Source of the DNA: JAJTHB01 sp033763775 | GTDB taxonomy: Bacteria; Pseudomonadota; Alphaproteobacteria; Rickettsiales; SXRF01 | DNA: 64,000 nt | Assembly: GCA_033763775.1 (NCBI GenBank) | Contig: JANRJW010000013.1 | Span: 62,001 to 126,000 of the forward strand | Reading direction: 5' to 3' | Shown: positions 1 to 8,541 of the stretch, one piece after another | Layout of the letters: the number at the start of each line of letters is the position of its first letter | Numbering within the stretch: position 1 is the first letter of the stretch | Position numbers and translations under genes: made by a program | The notes under the pieces: generated by a model | Seen by the model: the letters and a program-made list of their open reading frames with translations, nothing else | Told to the model about the DNA's origin: nothing | Databases searched by the model: none

Positions 1-29
1 AACGTTGGTGCGGCTTTCTGCCTTGCCTA

Positions 30-2258
30 TCAGCTGAATTTGTTGGTTCTTGGAAAGCCGGTTGGGGGCAGGCGGCCAACATCGGCGCGGCTGCCAAGCC
101 ATGGCTTGAGGTCAGTTTCCACACGCACTTTGCCGCCCAGCTGCCAGCTTAAGCCTTCTTTCAGCTTGAAAACCTTTACATCGGCGAGCGTTGCATCTTT
201 GTATTTCTGGAGTGCTACGCCCTGGCCTTTTTTCATCGGCGGAATCTGGGAGATGGGGAAAATAAGCAGCTTTCTGTTTTCGCCCATGACAGCCACATGA
301 TCGCCATCCGCCTCAACGCAGGCGACCGCCTTGCAGCCGGGCATCGGGCTTAGAATCTGTTTGCCGTTTTTGGTTTGCGCCACCACATCCACGCTGTCGA
401 CAATAAAACCCTTGCCGTTGGAGGAAGCAAGCAGCAGCTTTTTGCTTTCGTCATAAATTGAGATGCTGACAATATCGGCCTCTGCCTCCATCTCAATCAT
501 CAGGCGCACCGGCTCGCCGTAACCTTTGCCGCGCGGGATTTTATCGCAGGGCAGGGTGTAAAAGCGGCCATTAGAAGCAAAAACCAGCAGTTTGTCTGTC
601 GTTTGCGCCTCTAAGGTGAAGCGGCCTTCGTCACCTTCTTTATATTTCACTTCATCCGGATTCAGCCCGTGGCCTTTGACGGCGCGCAGCCAGCCCATGG
701 CAGAATAGAAAATGGTAATCGGCTCTTTTTCAACAAAGGCTTCGATATCAATCACCTTCCCCACTGGTGCATCGGCAAATTGTGTGCGGCGTCGGCCCAG
801 AGGCGTCTTCTTGCCAAAACGTGTTTGAATGTCTTGGATTTCACCACCGATTTTAAGCCAGCGCTTTTCTTCAGATTTAAGTAGCGCATTCAGCTCTTTC
901 TGTTCTTTGGTCAGTGCGGCGTGTTCGCCTTTAATTTCGAACTCTTCCAGCTTGCGCAGGCTGCGCAGGCGCGTATTCAATATCGCTTCGGCCTGCACTT
1001 CCGAAAGCTGCCATTTTTTCATGATGACAGGTTTGGGTTCGTCCTCGCGGCGGATGATTTTAATCAGCTCATCGAGATTGAGATAGGCAACAAGGAGGCC
1101 GTCTAGAATCTCCAGCCGGTGTGCAATTTTACCAAGGCGGTACTTGGAGCGGCGGGTCAGCACCTCCATGCGGTGCTCGAGGAACGCCAGCAGCAGGTCT
1201 TTGAGGTTCATCACCTGCGGCGCTCCTTTAGCGTTGAGCACGTTCAGGTTCAGGTTGAAGCGTGACTCCAGATCCGTGCTCTTAAACAGCGACTCCATGA
1301 GCATTTCCGGATCCACCGTGCGGCTTTTCGGCTCCAGCACAATGCGAATATCTTCGGCGGATTCATCGCGGATATTGCCAAGCAGTGGTAGCTTTTTGTT
1401 TTTGAATTTCTCGGCGATATCTTCCATCAGCTTGTTTTTTTGCACCTGATAAGGAATCTCGGTGATGATGAGCTGATAAAGGCCGTGGCTGAGCTCTTCT
1501 TTTTCCCATTTCGCGCGTACGCGGATGGAGCCGCGGCCAGTTTCGTAGGCGCTGCGGATATTCTCATCGGTTTCGATGATCACGCCGCCGGTCGGGAAAT
1601 CAGGGCCTTGCATACGCGTGACAAGATTGCGCACGGTGCAATCCGGCTTTTCAATCAAATAGAGCAGCGCCTCGCAGATTTCGCCGACATTGTGCGGCGG
1701 AATCGAGGTTGCCATCCCCACCGCGATACCTTCCGAGCCATTAGCCAGCAGGTTTGGGAAGGCGGCCGGCATCACCACCGGCTCTTCTTCTGAGCCGTCA
1801 TAGGTGGGGCGGAAATCGACCGTATCATCATCAATGCCGTCCATCAGCGCCATGGCGACATCCGTCAGTCGCGCTTCGGTGTATCGCATGGCGGCGGCAT
1901 TATCGCCATCCACCGAGCCAAAGTTGCCCTGACCTTCGACCAGCGTGTAGCGAACCGCAAAAGACTGGGCAAGGCGCACCATCGCATCATACACCGCCGT
2001 GTCGCCGTGCGGGTGGTATTTACCAATCACATCCCCCACCACACGCGCGCATTTTTTATAGCCGGATTTTGGATCCAGCCTCAGCTGCAGCATGGCATAA
2101 AGCAGGCGGCGATGAACGGGCTTCAGGCCATCGCGCACATCTGGCAGCGAACGCGCCGTAATCGTAGAAAGCGCATAGGCGAGGTATTTTTCTTCCAGCG
2201 TGGAGCGGAAAGAAACCAGTTCGAGATGCTCAGTTTTTTTGGTCGGTGTTTTGGTCAT
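30..2258 (-). CDS. parC: DNA topoisomerase IV subunit A (ParC)
   Basis: This is the DNA-cleaving subunit of topoisomerase IV, which unlinks daughter chromosomes together with ParE (not in this window). The 742-residue length is normal for the family. The N-terminal breakage-reunion core is clear: DVRDGLKPVHRR near residues 40-51, the quinolone-region motif HPHGDTAVYD at 82-91, and the catalytic tyrosine in RYTEARL at Tyr126. The C-terminal third looks like the beta-pinwheel DNA-wrapping domain. The ATG start lies 12 bases after the recO stop, so GNAT, recO and parC form one minus-strand operon. ParC rather than GyrA is favoured by the overall length and by the absence of the GyrA-box QRRGGKG sequence in the tail. 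Confidence 0.95.
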   Translation of the reverse strand: MTKTPTKKTEHLELVSFRSTLEEKYLAYALSTITARSLPDVRDGLKPVHRRLLYAMLQLRLDPKSGYKKCARVVGDVIGKYHPHGDTAVYDAMVRLAQSFAVRYTLVEGQGNFGSVDGDNAAAMRYTEARLTDVAMALMDGIDDDTVDFRPTYDGSEEEPVVMPAAFPNLLANGSEGIAVGMATSIPPHNVGEICEALLYLIEKPDCTVRNLVTRMQGPDFPTGGVIIETDENIRSAYETGRGSIRVRAKWEKEELSHGLYQLIITEIPYQVQKNKLMEDIAEKFKNKKLPLLGNIRDESAEDIRIVLEPKSRTVDPEMLMESLFKSTDLESRFNLNLNVLNAKGAPQVMNLKDLLLAFLEHRMEVLTRRSKYRLGKIAHRLEILDGLLVAYLNLDELIKIIRREDEPKPVIMKKWQLSEVQAEAILNTRLRSLRKLEEFEIKGEHAALTKEQKELNALLKSEEKRWLKIGGEIQDIQTRFGKKTPLGRRRTQFADAPVGKVIDIEAFVEKEPITIFYSAMGWLRAVKGHGLNPDEVKYKEGDEGRFTLEAQTTDKLLVFASNGRFYTLPCDKIPRGKGYGEPVRLMIEMEAEADIVSISIYDESKKLLLASSNGKGFIVDSVDVVAQTKNGKQILSPMPGCKAVACVEADGDHVAVMGENRKLLIFPISQIPPMKKGQGVALQKYKDATLADVKVFKLKEGLSWQLGGKVRVETDLKPWLGSRADVGRLPPTGFPRTNKFS

Positions 2259-2270
2259 AGGTGCGGGAAA

Positions 2271-3068
2271 CTACAGGCTTTCTGCGGTTTTGTAAAGGAT
2301 TTGCTGAAGGCGGCTGCGCGCTGGAGGCAGTTTTTTTCCATTCGGCTCCAGTAGCCAATGCTCAAGAAAATAGCTGGTGAGCAAGAGGCCATCAGCTATT
2401 TGTTCGTCATGCCAGCGAAGGCTGGCATCCATGCCATGGTTCTTGCCTGTTGATTGACGTGGATCCCGGCCTTCGCCGGGATGACATAAGAATGTCGGTA
2501 GCTTAAGCAGCTTATCCTTGTATGGCTCGCCAGCTTCACGGCTGACGGCGCGGCCTGATTTGGGGGAAACATAGAGCAGATCATCCGTCTGACCCGTTGC
2601 GGCGCAGCGCGTTAAGTCCAGCCCATAGCCGCTTTCAGCCAGCATCAGCAGCTCAAAGCGGATGTATGCCTGCCACAGCGCGATGTGGCTATCCTGCTCG
2701 CTGAGAAGCCCAAGAAAGGCAAGCAGCGCATCATAAAGCACAGGGTAGGGGTGGCGCTCCGGTAGCGACTGCTCAAGCAGGGCGCAGACTGAGGTGAGCA
2801 TGGCGAGTTTTTCTTCACGCTGCATGACGAGCGCGGCGTAGCTTTGCTGCGGTTCGAATTTGAAACTGCCCATTTGTTCAGGCAGGCGGGCGCTCCAGCT
2901 GGCGGCTACCACATTGCCCAGCTGCATGATGCCGCGCTGCGTTTTCGAGTAAGCACCACGCACCACACCCGCTACGACGCCATGATCACGTGCGAACGCA
3001 CGCACAATGGCGCTGGTTTCGCCGTGCCGCCGGATGGCGAGAATCATCGCGCTATCGCTCCAGTGCAT
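2271..3068 (-). CDS. recO: DNA repair protein RecO, with an in-frame repeat insertion
   Basis: RecO loads RecA at gaps in the RecFOR pathway. The N-terminal OB-fold begins with MHWSDSAMILAIRRHGE, typical of alphaproteobacterial RecO, which supports the ATG start even though it overlaps the upstream GNAT gene by 17 bases. The helical C-terminal part contains GRAVSREAGEPY and then DGLLLTSYFLEHWLL. Between these two conserved blocks lie about 28 residues (CHPGEGRDP...MDASLRWHDE) that are encoded by a palindromic repeat and are foreign to the family. Without them the protein would be about 237 residues, a normal RecO length. The frame stays open across the insert, so the gene is probably functional, but this is inferred. 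Confidence 0.9.
   Translation of the reverse strand: MHWSDSAMILAIRRHGETSAIVRAFARDHGVVAGVVRGAYSKTQRGIMQLGNVVAASWSARLPEQMGSFKFEPQQSYAALVMQREEKLAMLTSVCALLEQSLPERHPYPVLYDALLAFLGLLSEQDSHIALWQAYIRFELLMLAESGYGLDLTRCAATGQTDDLLYVSPKSGRAVSREAGEPYKDKLLKLPTFLCHPGEGRDPRQSTGKNHGMDASLRWHDEQIADGLLLTSYFLEHWLLEPNGKKLPPARSRLQQILYKTAESL
2403..2486. repeat. Palindromic repeat element inserted in frame in recO
   Basis: About 84 bases form two imperfectly inverted arms, GTCATGCCAGCGAAGGCTGG at the low-coordinate end and GGATCCCGGCCTTCGCCGGG at the high-coordinate end. A less symmetric middle separates them. The reverse frame would read VIPAKAGIH...MPAFAGMT, and the recO frame reads CHPGEGRDP...MDASLRWHDE. These are familiar translations of a dispersed intergenic palindrome found in many bacterial genomes. 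The length is a multiple of three and no stop is introduced. The situation parallels the Rickettsia palindromic elements that insert inside ORFs, although sequence kinship with those is not claimed. Confidence 0.85.
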
Positions 3069-3516
3069 CGCGCGAGATGGTCATTTTAATGTGCATCAGC
3101 CCTTCCAGCATGTAGGGCTCAGTGATGACGATATAGCCGAGCGATTCATAAAACGCCTTAAGCTGCGCCTGTGCTTCAATGAGCAGAGAATCGCTCGCAT
3201 AAAGGCGGAAAGTTTCGCGCACTGCGTCCATCATCAGCTTTGCGCCAAGGCCGCGGCCACGATAATCGCTATCCAGCACCAGCCTGCCAATGGCGGGGCG
3301 CTTGTCTTTCAGGCCGGGCGGCAGGATGCGCGCCGCGCCGATAAGCTTATCGCCATCCTGCAGGCACAAATGGTGGCAGCGATCATCCAGCCCATCGATA
3401 TCGAGATAGACAATATTCTGTTCCACCACAAAAATTCTGGAGCGAAGCTGCAGCAGATCATAGAGCTGCTTTTTTGAGAGCTGATCGAAAGAATAACAAT
3501 GGGCTGGGTAAGACAT
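3052..3516 (-). CDS. GNAT acetyltransferase, ElaA-like
   Basis: This 154-residue protein has the GNAT fold of ElaA-type N-acetyltransferases, which transfer acetyl from acetyl-CoA to an unknown amine substrate. The N-terminus contains LYDLLQLRSRIFVVEQ, characteristic of the ElaA family. The acetyl-CoA loop is visible as SDYRGRGLGAKLM near residues 83-95, and the C-terminal FYESLGYI motif follows. It is the first gene of the GNAT-recO-parC operon; its stop lies inside the recO start region, so the two are translationally linked. The substrate cannot be told from sequence. Confidence 0.8.
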   Translation of the reverse strand: MSYPAHCYSFDQLSKKQLYDLLQLRSRIFVVEQNIVYLDIDGLDDRCHHLCLQDGDKLIGAARILPPGLKDKRPAIGRLVLDSDYRGRGLGAKLMMDAVRETFRLYASDSLLIEAQAQLKAFYESLGYIVITEPYMLEGLMHIKMTISRDALER

Positions 3517-3523
3517 AGAAAGT

Positions 3524-3556
3524 AAAAAACCCCGGCGGTGAGACCGGGGTTTTTTT
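3524..3556 (-). terminator. Rho-independent terminator
   Basis: An ACCCCGG/CCGGGGT stem with an 8-base loop is flanked by an A-run on one side and a T-run on the other, so it can act in both directions. It lies just past the stop of the minus-strand membrane/coiled-coil gene and just before the GNAT start. Its main job is probably to end the membrane-protein transcript and insulate the GNAT-recO-parC operon. Confidence 0.9.
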
Positions 3557-3576
3557 ATCAGATTACAACAATATTA

Positions 3577-3951
3577 CTACTGCTGATTCGGCTGAGCCGG
3601 AGCTGGCTGAGCAGCAGGCTGCTCGGAGGGTGAGCCGGCAGCGGGAGAGAGCTGGCCATTCGCTTCTGCGGCAGCATCCTGAGCGGCTTGCTGAACCTGA
3701 TCCACTGCATTCTGAGTGGCTTCTGCAGCGCCCTGAGCAGCTTGAGTGGCTGCTTCCTGAGCTTTTTCGGTTGCTTCTTTAGCAGCCTGCTCTGCTTTTT
3801 CAAACGAGCCAGCTGGCGCGGGGGACTGCTGCTGTTCAGCGGTGACCGTCTGGTCGCTGGGCTTGCCCATGTTCAGACCAAAGAAGGCAGCAATAGCAAG
3901 AATAACAAAACCGATAACAATCATCGGCAGATTAGATTTTTTCTCAGACAT
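3577..3951 (-). CDS. Small membrane-anchored Ala/Gln-rich coiled-coil protein
   Basis: I do not recognise a family for this 124-residue protein. It starts with a short charged segment (MSEKKSN), followed by one transmembrane helix at about residues 8-26. Next comes a long Ala/Glu/Gln-rich stretch with repeated KA-EQAAKEATEKAQEAATQAA patterning at about 50-100, and then a Pro/Ala/Gln tail. The middle resembles LEA-like or apolipoprotein-like amphipathic helices. The likely topology is inner-membrane anchored with a periplasmic helical domain, which is an inference. It is monocistronic: a terminator follows, and 148 bases separate it from the ABC-F gene. Confidence 0.7.
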   Translation of the reverse strand: MSEKKSNLPMIVIGFVILAIAAFFGLNMGKPSDQTVTAEQQQSPAPAGSFEKAEQAAKEATEKAQEAATQAAQGAAEATQNAVDQVQQAAQDAAAEANGQLSPAAGSPSEQPAAQPAPAQPNQQ

Positions 3952-4099
3952 AGACAGACTTCCTGTAGATTGGTTAATAAAAATAGTTAACGAGTCATGA
4001 TTAGTATGAAACTAGAATTAGTGCAAGCAAAACAGCCATTAAATAGACTAGATCCAGATTAAATCTGTGTAATGAAAAAATGCCACACGCGCAGGAATT

Positions 4100-5938
4100 T
4101 TATATCCTTGAGATAATCTCAGCCAGTGAGGTTTCGGCGGCAATGTGTGCTTCGGTCAGTTGTTTCATCTTTTGATTCAGCTTATGGATGGCTGTTGTTT
4201 TACCGGAGGCATAGCAATCTGATATTTCCTGCTCCAGCTGCTGCTTTTCCCGCGTAAGCTCATTAAGCTGCTGCTCGAGCTTCGCCGCCTGTTTTTCCAG
4301 CTGCTCGGGGGATGATGTGCTGCTGGCGGATTTTTTGGCGCGCGCTTCCTGCTTGCCGGCTTCTTTTTCACGCCGCCGCTGCTGGATAACCAGCTCGCGG
4401 TAGGCATCCAGATCATCATCATAGGGTTTGCAGGTGCCATCGGCCACCAGCCACAATCTGTCTGCAACGCATTCCACCAGATGCGGATCATGGCTCACCA
4501 GAATTACCGCCCCTTCATAGTGATTCAGCGCCTGCATGAGCGCTTCGCGCGCATCAATATCCAGATGGTTGGTCGGTTCATCCAGCAGCATGATATGCGG
4601 CGCGTCAAAGCTCATTAGGCAGAAGAGCAGCCGGGCTTTCTCGCCGCCGGAAAGCTCACCGATTTTTGTGTCTGCCTTGAATTTATCAAAACCAAATTTG
4701 CTGATGGCGGCGCGAACTTTCGCCTCCGGCGAATCCTTCATGGCGCGCCGCATGATTTCAAAAGGTGTCTGGGTGGTGTCCAGCTCATCAGTCTGGAACT
4801 GCGCGAAATAACCCACGCGCAGCCGCCCTGATTTATGAACCTGCCCTTTCAGCGGCGCAAGGCGGCCGGAAATCAGCTTCATCAGGGTGGATTTGCCGTT
4901 ACCATTCGCGCCCAGCAGCGCAATGCGATCATCAGCATCGATGCGAAGCTCAAGGTTTTTAAGCACCGGTTTTTCCGCGCTGTAGCCAGCATCCACGCGT
5001 TCGAGCACAATCATCGGCGATTTTTCTTCTTCCGGCTGCGGGAAGGTGAAGGCGGTCACACGCTCGGCCATCACCGCATCGACAATGTCCATTTTCTCGA
5101 TCATCTTCAGGCGGCTTTGCGCCTGACGCGCCTTGCTGGCCTTGGCTTTGAAGCGCTCGACAAACTTCATCATATGCGCTTTCTGCGCCAGCTGCTTTTC
5201 CCTGAGCGCCTGCTGCCCGAGGCGTTGCTCGGCGCGCTTGCGCTCGAAATAATCGTAATTGCCGCTATAGAGTGTGAGTTTTTGATTTTCCAGATGCGCG
5301 ATATGGCTGGTGGTTTTGTTCAGGATATCGCGGTCGTGGCTGATGATGACCAGCGTGTGCGGATAGCGTATCAGGAAATTTTCCAGCCACACCATTGCCT
5401 CAAAATCCAGATGGTTGGTGGGTTCATCGAGCAGCAATAAATTTGGCTCGCGAAACAGCGCCGCCGCCAGCGCCACACGCGCGCGCCAGCCGCCAGAGAA
5501 AGATGAGATAGGGCTGTTTTGCGCGGCTTCATGAAAGCCAAGCCCGGCCAGAATCGTGGCGGCGCGTGCCGGCGCATCATACGCACGGATTTCTTCCAGC
5601 CGCGTGTAAATATAGCCAATGCGCTCGGCATCTTCGGTGGTTTCGGCTTCTTTAAGCAATGCGGCGCGCTCAGTATCCGCGGCCAGCACGATATCAATCA
5701 GGGTGGTATCATCATCCGGCAAATCCTGACGCACCATGCCCATCTGCGCGCCTTTCAGGAGCGAGATTTCCCCACCATCGGCGCTGAGTTCGCCGGAGAT
5801 AAGTTTAAACAAGGTGGATTTACCCGTGCCATTAGGCCCCACCAGCCCCACACGATACCCCGCGGGAATGGCAAGCGAGGCCTTATCGAGCAAGGTTCTG
5901 CCGGCAATACGGTAGGTTAAATCCTGAATAAAAAGCAT
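4100..5938 (-). CDS. ABC-F family ATPase (YheS/Uup-like)
   Basis: This soluble protein has two ABC ATPase domains and no membrane segments, the layout of ABC-F translation factors that act at the ribosomal E site. Domain 1 has Walker A GPNGTGKS at about 34-41, signature SGGWRAR at 148-154 and DEPTNHLD at 171-178. The linker at about 230-300 is Lys/Arg-rich and helical, as in the P-site-tRNA-interaction motif. Domain 2 has Walker A GANGNGKS at 343-350, signature SGGEKAR and another DEPTNHLD. A coiled-coil tail covers about 535-605. Domain order and tail fit YheS or Uup better than EttA. It is divergent from the phage-like cassette. Confidence 0.9.
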   Translation of the reverse strand: MLFIQDLTYRIAGRTLLDKASLAIPAGYRVGLVGPNGTGKSTLFKLISGELSADGGEISLLKGAQMGMVRQDLPDDDTTLIDIVLAADTERAALLKEAETTEDAERIGYIYTRLEEIRAYDAPARAATILAGLGFHEAAQNSPISSFSGGWRARVALAAALFREPNLLLLDEPTNHLDFEAMVWLENFLIRYPHTLVIISHDRDILNKTTSHIAHLENQKLTLYSGNYDYFERKRAEQRLGQQALREKQLAQKAHMMKFVERFKAKASKARQAQSRLKMIEKMDIVDAVMAERVTAFTFPQPEEEKSPMIVLERVDAGYSAEKPVLKNLELRIDADDRIALLGANGNGKSTLMKLISGRLAPLKGQVHKSGRLRVGYFAQFQTDELDTTQTPFEIMRRAMKDSPEAKVRAAISKFGFDKFKADTKIGELSGGEKARLLFCLMSFDAPHIMLLDEPTNHLDIDAREALMQALNHYEGAVILVSHDPHLVECVADRLWLVADGTCKPYDDDLDAYRELVIQQRRREKEAGKQEARAKKSASSTSSPEQLEKQAAKLEQQLNELTREKQQLEQEISDCYASGKTTAIHKLNQKMKQLTEAHIAAETSLAEIISRI

Positions 5939-6077
5939 GCGTGCCTGCTGATAGGGTCAAAGAGGGCGGAGAACCTATAGCGGTTCCCGGTCTGCGTCAA
6001 TTTGAATAGCCCGCTCATTTTCCCCCTTCCTGAGCAAGCGGTGGATTCATACCGTGAAATCAACCAGCGGAGGAGCT

Positions 6078-6437
6078 ATGACTATTTCACCCGGACAATA
6101 CGACATCACCATTTATCAAGGCGCCACCTACAGCCAGCAATTTACCTGGAAAGACCAGGCCGGCACACCCATGAACCTCACCGGCTACATCGCCCGCATG
6201 ATGGCCAGAGTAAGCATGGATGCGGCAACGCCTTTTATTAATCTCACCACCGAAAACAATGGCATTGAGCTGGGTGGGGCTGCCGGCACTATTCGCATTA
6301 TGATGAGTGATGTGCAGACGGCCGCGCTCACGCCGCAGCATGGAATTTATGATCTTGAACTGGAGAATAGTGCTGCCAAAATAGTCATTCGCCTGCTTCA
6401 GGGGACGCTTATCATTAGCCCCGAGGTAACACGCTGA
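6078..6437 (+). CDS. Phage tail-region protein (small baseplate/tail-adjacent family)
   Basis: This 119-residue protein begins MTISPGQYDITIYQGATYSQ and continues with W-K-D, NLTGYIARMM, GGAAGTI and a C-terminal LLQGTLIISPEVTR. From memory, this pattern matches a widespread family of small proteins encoded near the tail-tip or tail-fibre genes of tailed phages; the exact function is unknown. I chose the ATG at 6078 because a strong GGAGGAG ribosome site precedes it, rather than the upstream in-frame ATG at 6054. Its stop overlaps the next start (TGATG). No other phage structural genes lie upstream, so this is either a remnant or a domesticated module. Confidence 0.7.
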   Translation: MTISPGQYDITIYQGATYSQQFTWKDQAGTPMNLTGYIARMMARVSMDAATPFINLTTENNGIELGGAAGTIRIMMSDVQTAALTPQHGIYDLELENSAAKIVIRLLQGTLIISPEVTR

Positions 6438-7357
6438 TGAGCCAGCTGGTGACAGACATACCGCAGGTGCAGGTGTTGATTCCTGCGGCTGGTGGTCAGA
6501 TTCAGGTTAGCCTGCCAGCGCTGCTTGGGCAAACTGCCGTGATACAGGATCAGCAGCAAAGTGTCATCAGCAGCGAAGATCTTGCAATACAAACTGTGCT
6601 GGTGGAACAGCAGGCTTTGTTTCTGGTGTCGAATGAGAAAGTTCACATAATCAGCGAAGCGAAAGAAGGGGTGCCAGGCAGAGGGGTGCCTGCCGGTGGT
6701 AATAGCGGTGAGCTGCTTACAAAAACTTCGTCGCAAGATTACGATACCGCGTGGTCGATGGTTAATCTTTCAACGCAGGTGACAGGCAATCTGGCCTTCA
6801 CCAACATGCAAAAAATCGCATCGCAGACCATTGTCGGACGAAACAGCAATAATATCGGCGATATGGAAGCACTCAGCCCGCTTCAGCTACGCCAGCTGCT
6901 TGGATTTCAGCATGGGCTGAATGTTGCTGGAGAAACGATTTTCAGCCAGTCCATTCCCGCCTCTTCTTCGGTGATGCAGCAAATAGCATTGCAGCGCAGC
7001 GACTGGACACACGGCATCATGATGGTGCGTGATACGAATGCAAGCGGTGTGGGTAGCGGCGCTATTATCATGTTTTCAACAGAAAACAATAAGGCTGCAG
7101 GACTCAGTGGGAGTGTATTTTATGGTTCTACTCCCAGCTGGGTCAGTGGTGCACGAACCAGACTGGCAAACTTTGACGGCTTTATCACCGAGAGTATGTT
7201 TACCAGCAGCTCAAACATTTATGATATCCGCATTGATGCGATGCGGATTGATGGCGCCAATATCATGGTGGAATGGCGTAATCTTAATATTATCAGCCGC
7301 ACTGTGAGCGCACGCATGCGCTGGTTTGTGTGGCGCGGGGATCAGGTGAACGCATGA
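6437..7357 (+). CDS. Phage tail-fibre-like protein
   Basis: This 306-residue protein has no clear enzymatic motif. After about 75 residues it has a Gly/Pro-rich hinge (GVPGRGVPAGG) and then GELLTKTSSQDYDTAWS, the kind of phrase seen in many phage tail-fibre proteins. The rest is Ser/Asn-rich with beta-type patterning, compatible with a trimeric fibre and a C-terminal binding domain. It overlaps the upstream gene by one base and the downstream glycosyltransferase by four (ATGA), so it is part of one translational unit. The fibre role is an inference from composition and context. Confidence 0.6.
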   Translation: MSQLVTDIPQVQVLIPAAGGQIQVSLPALLGQTAVIQDQQQSVISSEDLAIQTVLVEQQALFLVSNEKVHIISEAKEGVPGRGVPAGGNSGELLTKTSSQDYDTAWSMVNLSTQVTGNLAFTNMQKIASQTIVGRNSNNIGDMEALSPLQLRQLLGFQHGLNVAGETIFSQSIPASSSVMQQIALQRSDWTHGIMMVRDTNASGVGSGAIIMFSTENNKAAGLSGSVFYGSTPSWVSGARTRLANFDGFITESMFTSSSNIYDIRIDAMRIDGANIMVEWRNLNIISRTVSARMRWFVWRGDQVNA

Positions 7358-8541
7358 ATCTTCTGCATATTGCGATGAATGATCCCAACGCACCAACAGG
7401 CGGGCTTGGTGTGGCGCTGCACCACATTACCCGGCATCAGGCGGCGCAGCATCGTGTGGTGGTGCTATGTGTGAATGAAGAAAGGGAGCAGGGCGCGGAT
7501 TATGAGGATGGTCGAAGGATCATCTGCGCGGATCTGACGCTGCTGGATATCTCGGGTGTCGATATGGCCTATCATCATCGGGCATGGCAGGCGCTGGGGC
7601 TGGCGCTTTGCAAGCGGCTGCGGCATGAAACGTTTGATGTGATTCATCTGCATGATTCGTGGTTATGGCCAGTGGCTCAGCAGGCACGCGCCATGTTTGG
7701 CTGCCCGGTGGTGTATACGCACCATCTGTCTTTTCTTTCTGAAAATATCGGCTGGCATGGCTGGAACCGGGTGAGCTCGCAGGAGGCAAGGCTGGAAGCG
7801 GCGGTGATACGCGAATGCTACCACACATTTGTTTCGCATGCTTATGCCCGCCGGATCAATACGCTGTTTGCGATGGATAAGCTGATGCCCCAGCGTCCCT
7901 GCGCGGTGATTGCCAATGGTGTGGATAGCGACATGATAAATCTTGCGCCAGCGGTTGATATCAGCCCGCTTGCTGCGGGGCGTGTGCCGGTCTATTTCTG
8001 CGGGCGGCTGGTGGAAAGCAAGGGCATCCGGCTGGTGCTGGAGGCGGCGCGCGCGCTTCCCAGCCATCATTTTTTTCTGTTCAGCAGAATCAGCCATGAT
8101 CATAAGGATTACACGCCAATTTCCCGCGAGATGAAGGCGGCCAGCTACCTGCTTGATAATATCAGCTGGTTTCATGATGCCGCCATAGGTTCGCAGTTTG
8201 GCTATTTGAAATCATGCTCGCTGGCGCTGGTGCCCAGCCTGAACCATGCGCCTTTTGAAATCACCGCGCTGGAAGCGATGGCCGCGCGCGTACCGCTGAT
8301 TACGACGGCGCTCTGCGGACTGTCTGACTTCTGCCATGAAGACAATGCCGACATCTGCGCCCCCACTGCCGAGGGGCTAATCGCCGCCATCGCAGGGCAT
8401 GTGCGCAGCAACGAGCGTGTTGACCGCGCCTATGCCACGGCAAGCCATTACAACTGGCTGCGCGCCGCAGAAGATTACATTAATTTTTACAGGAGTTTAC
8501 CTTATGCCCGGCCTGATTTACCGTCTCGATACGCCGCTTAG
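7354..8541 (+). CDS. Glycosyltransferase, GT4-like (GT-B fold)
   Basis: The 395-residue protein has the GT-B layout. The N-terminal domain has a Gly-rich acceptor loop (APTGGLGVALHHITRHQ) and DVIHLHDSWLWP near residue 90. The C-terminal donor domain has VIANGVDS, then VYFCGRLVESKGIRLVLEAA, then LVPSLNHAPFEITALEAMA, where the glutamate pair is the usual donor-sugar E-x7-E motif. I chose the ATG at 7354, which overlaps the upstream stop as ATGA; a longer frame begins at a GTG at 7330. A glycosyltransferase inside a phage-tail-like operon may modify the fibre or a surface glycan. Donor and acceptor are unknown. Confidence 0.8.
   Translation: MNLLHIAMNDPNAPTGGLGVALHHITRHQAAQHRVVVLCVNEEREQGADYEDGRRIICADLTLLDISGVDMAYHHRAWQALGLALCKRLRHETFDVIHLHDSWLWPVAQQARAMFGCPVVYTHHLSFLSENIGWHGWNRVSSQEARLEAAVIRECYHTFVSHAYARRINTLFAMDKLMPQRPCAVIANGVDSDMINLAPAVDISPLAAGRVPVYFCGRLVESKGIRLVLEAARALPSHHFFLFSRISHDHKDYTPISREMKAASYLLDNISWFHDAAIGSQFGYLKSCSLALVPSLNHAPFEITALEAMAARVPLITTALCGLSDFCHEDNADICAPTAEGLIAAIAGHVRSNERVDRAYATASHYNWLRAAEDYINFYRSLPYARPDLPSRYAA

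Noticed and set aside
3688..3990. A plus-strand frame rich in Leu/Cys/Phe opposite the coiled-coil protein
   Set aside because: Its composition is just the complement of the Ala/Gln-rich repeats; no start signal supports it.
5971..5986. A GAACC...GGTTC hairpin between the ABC-F gene and the phage-like cassette
   Set aside because: The stem is only five base pairs with no T-run, too weak to call a terminator or operator.
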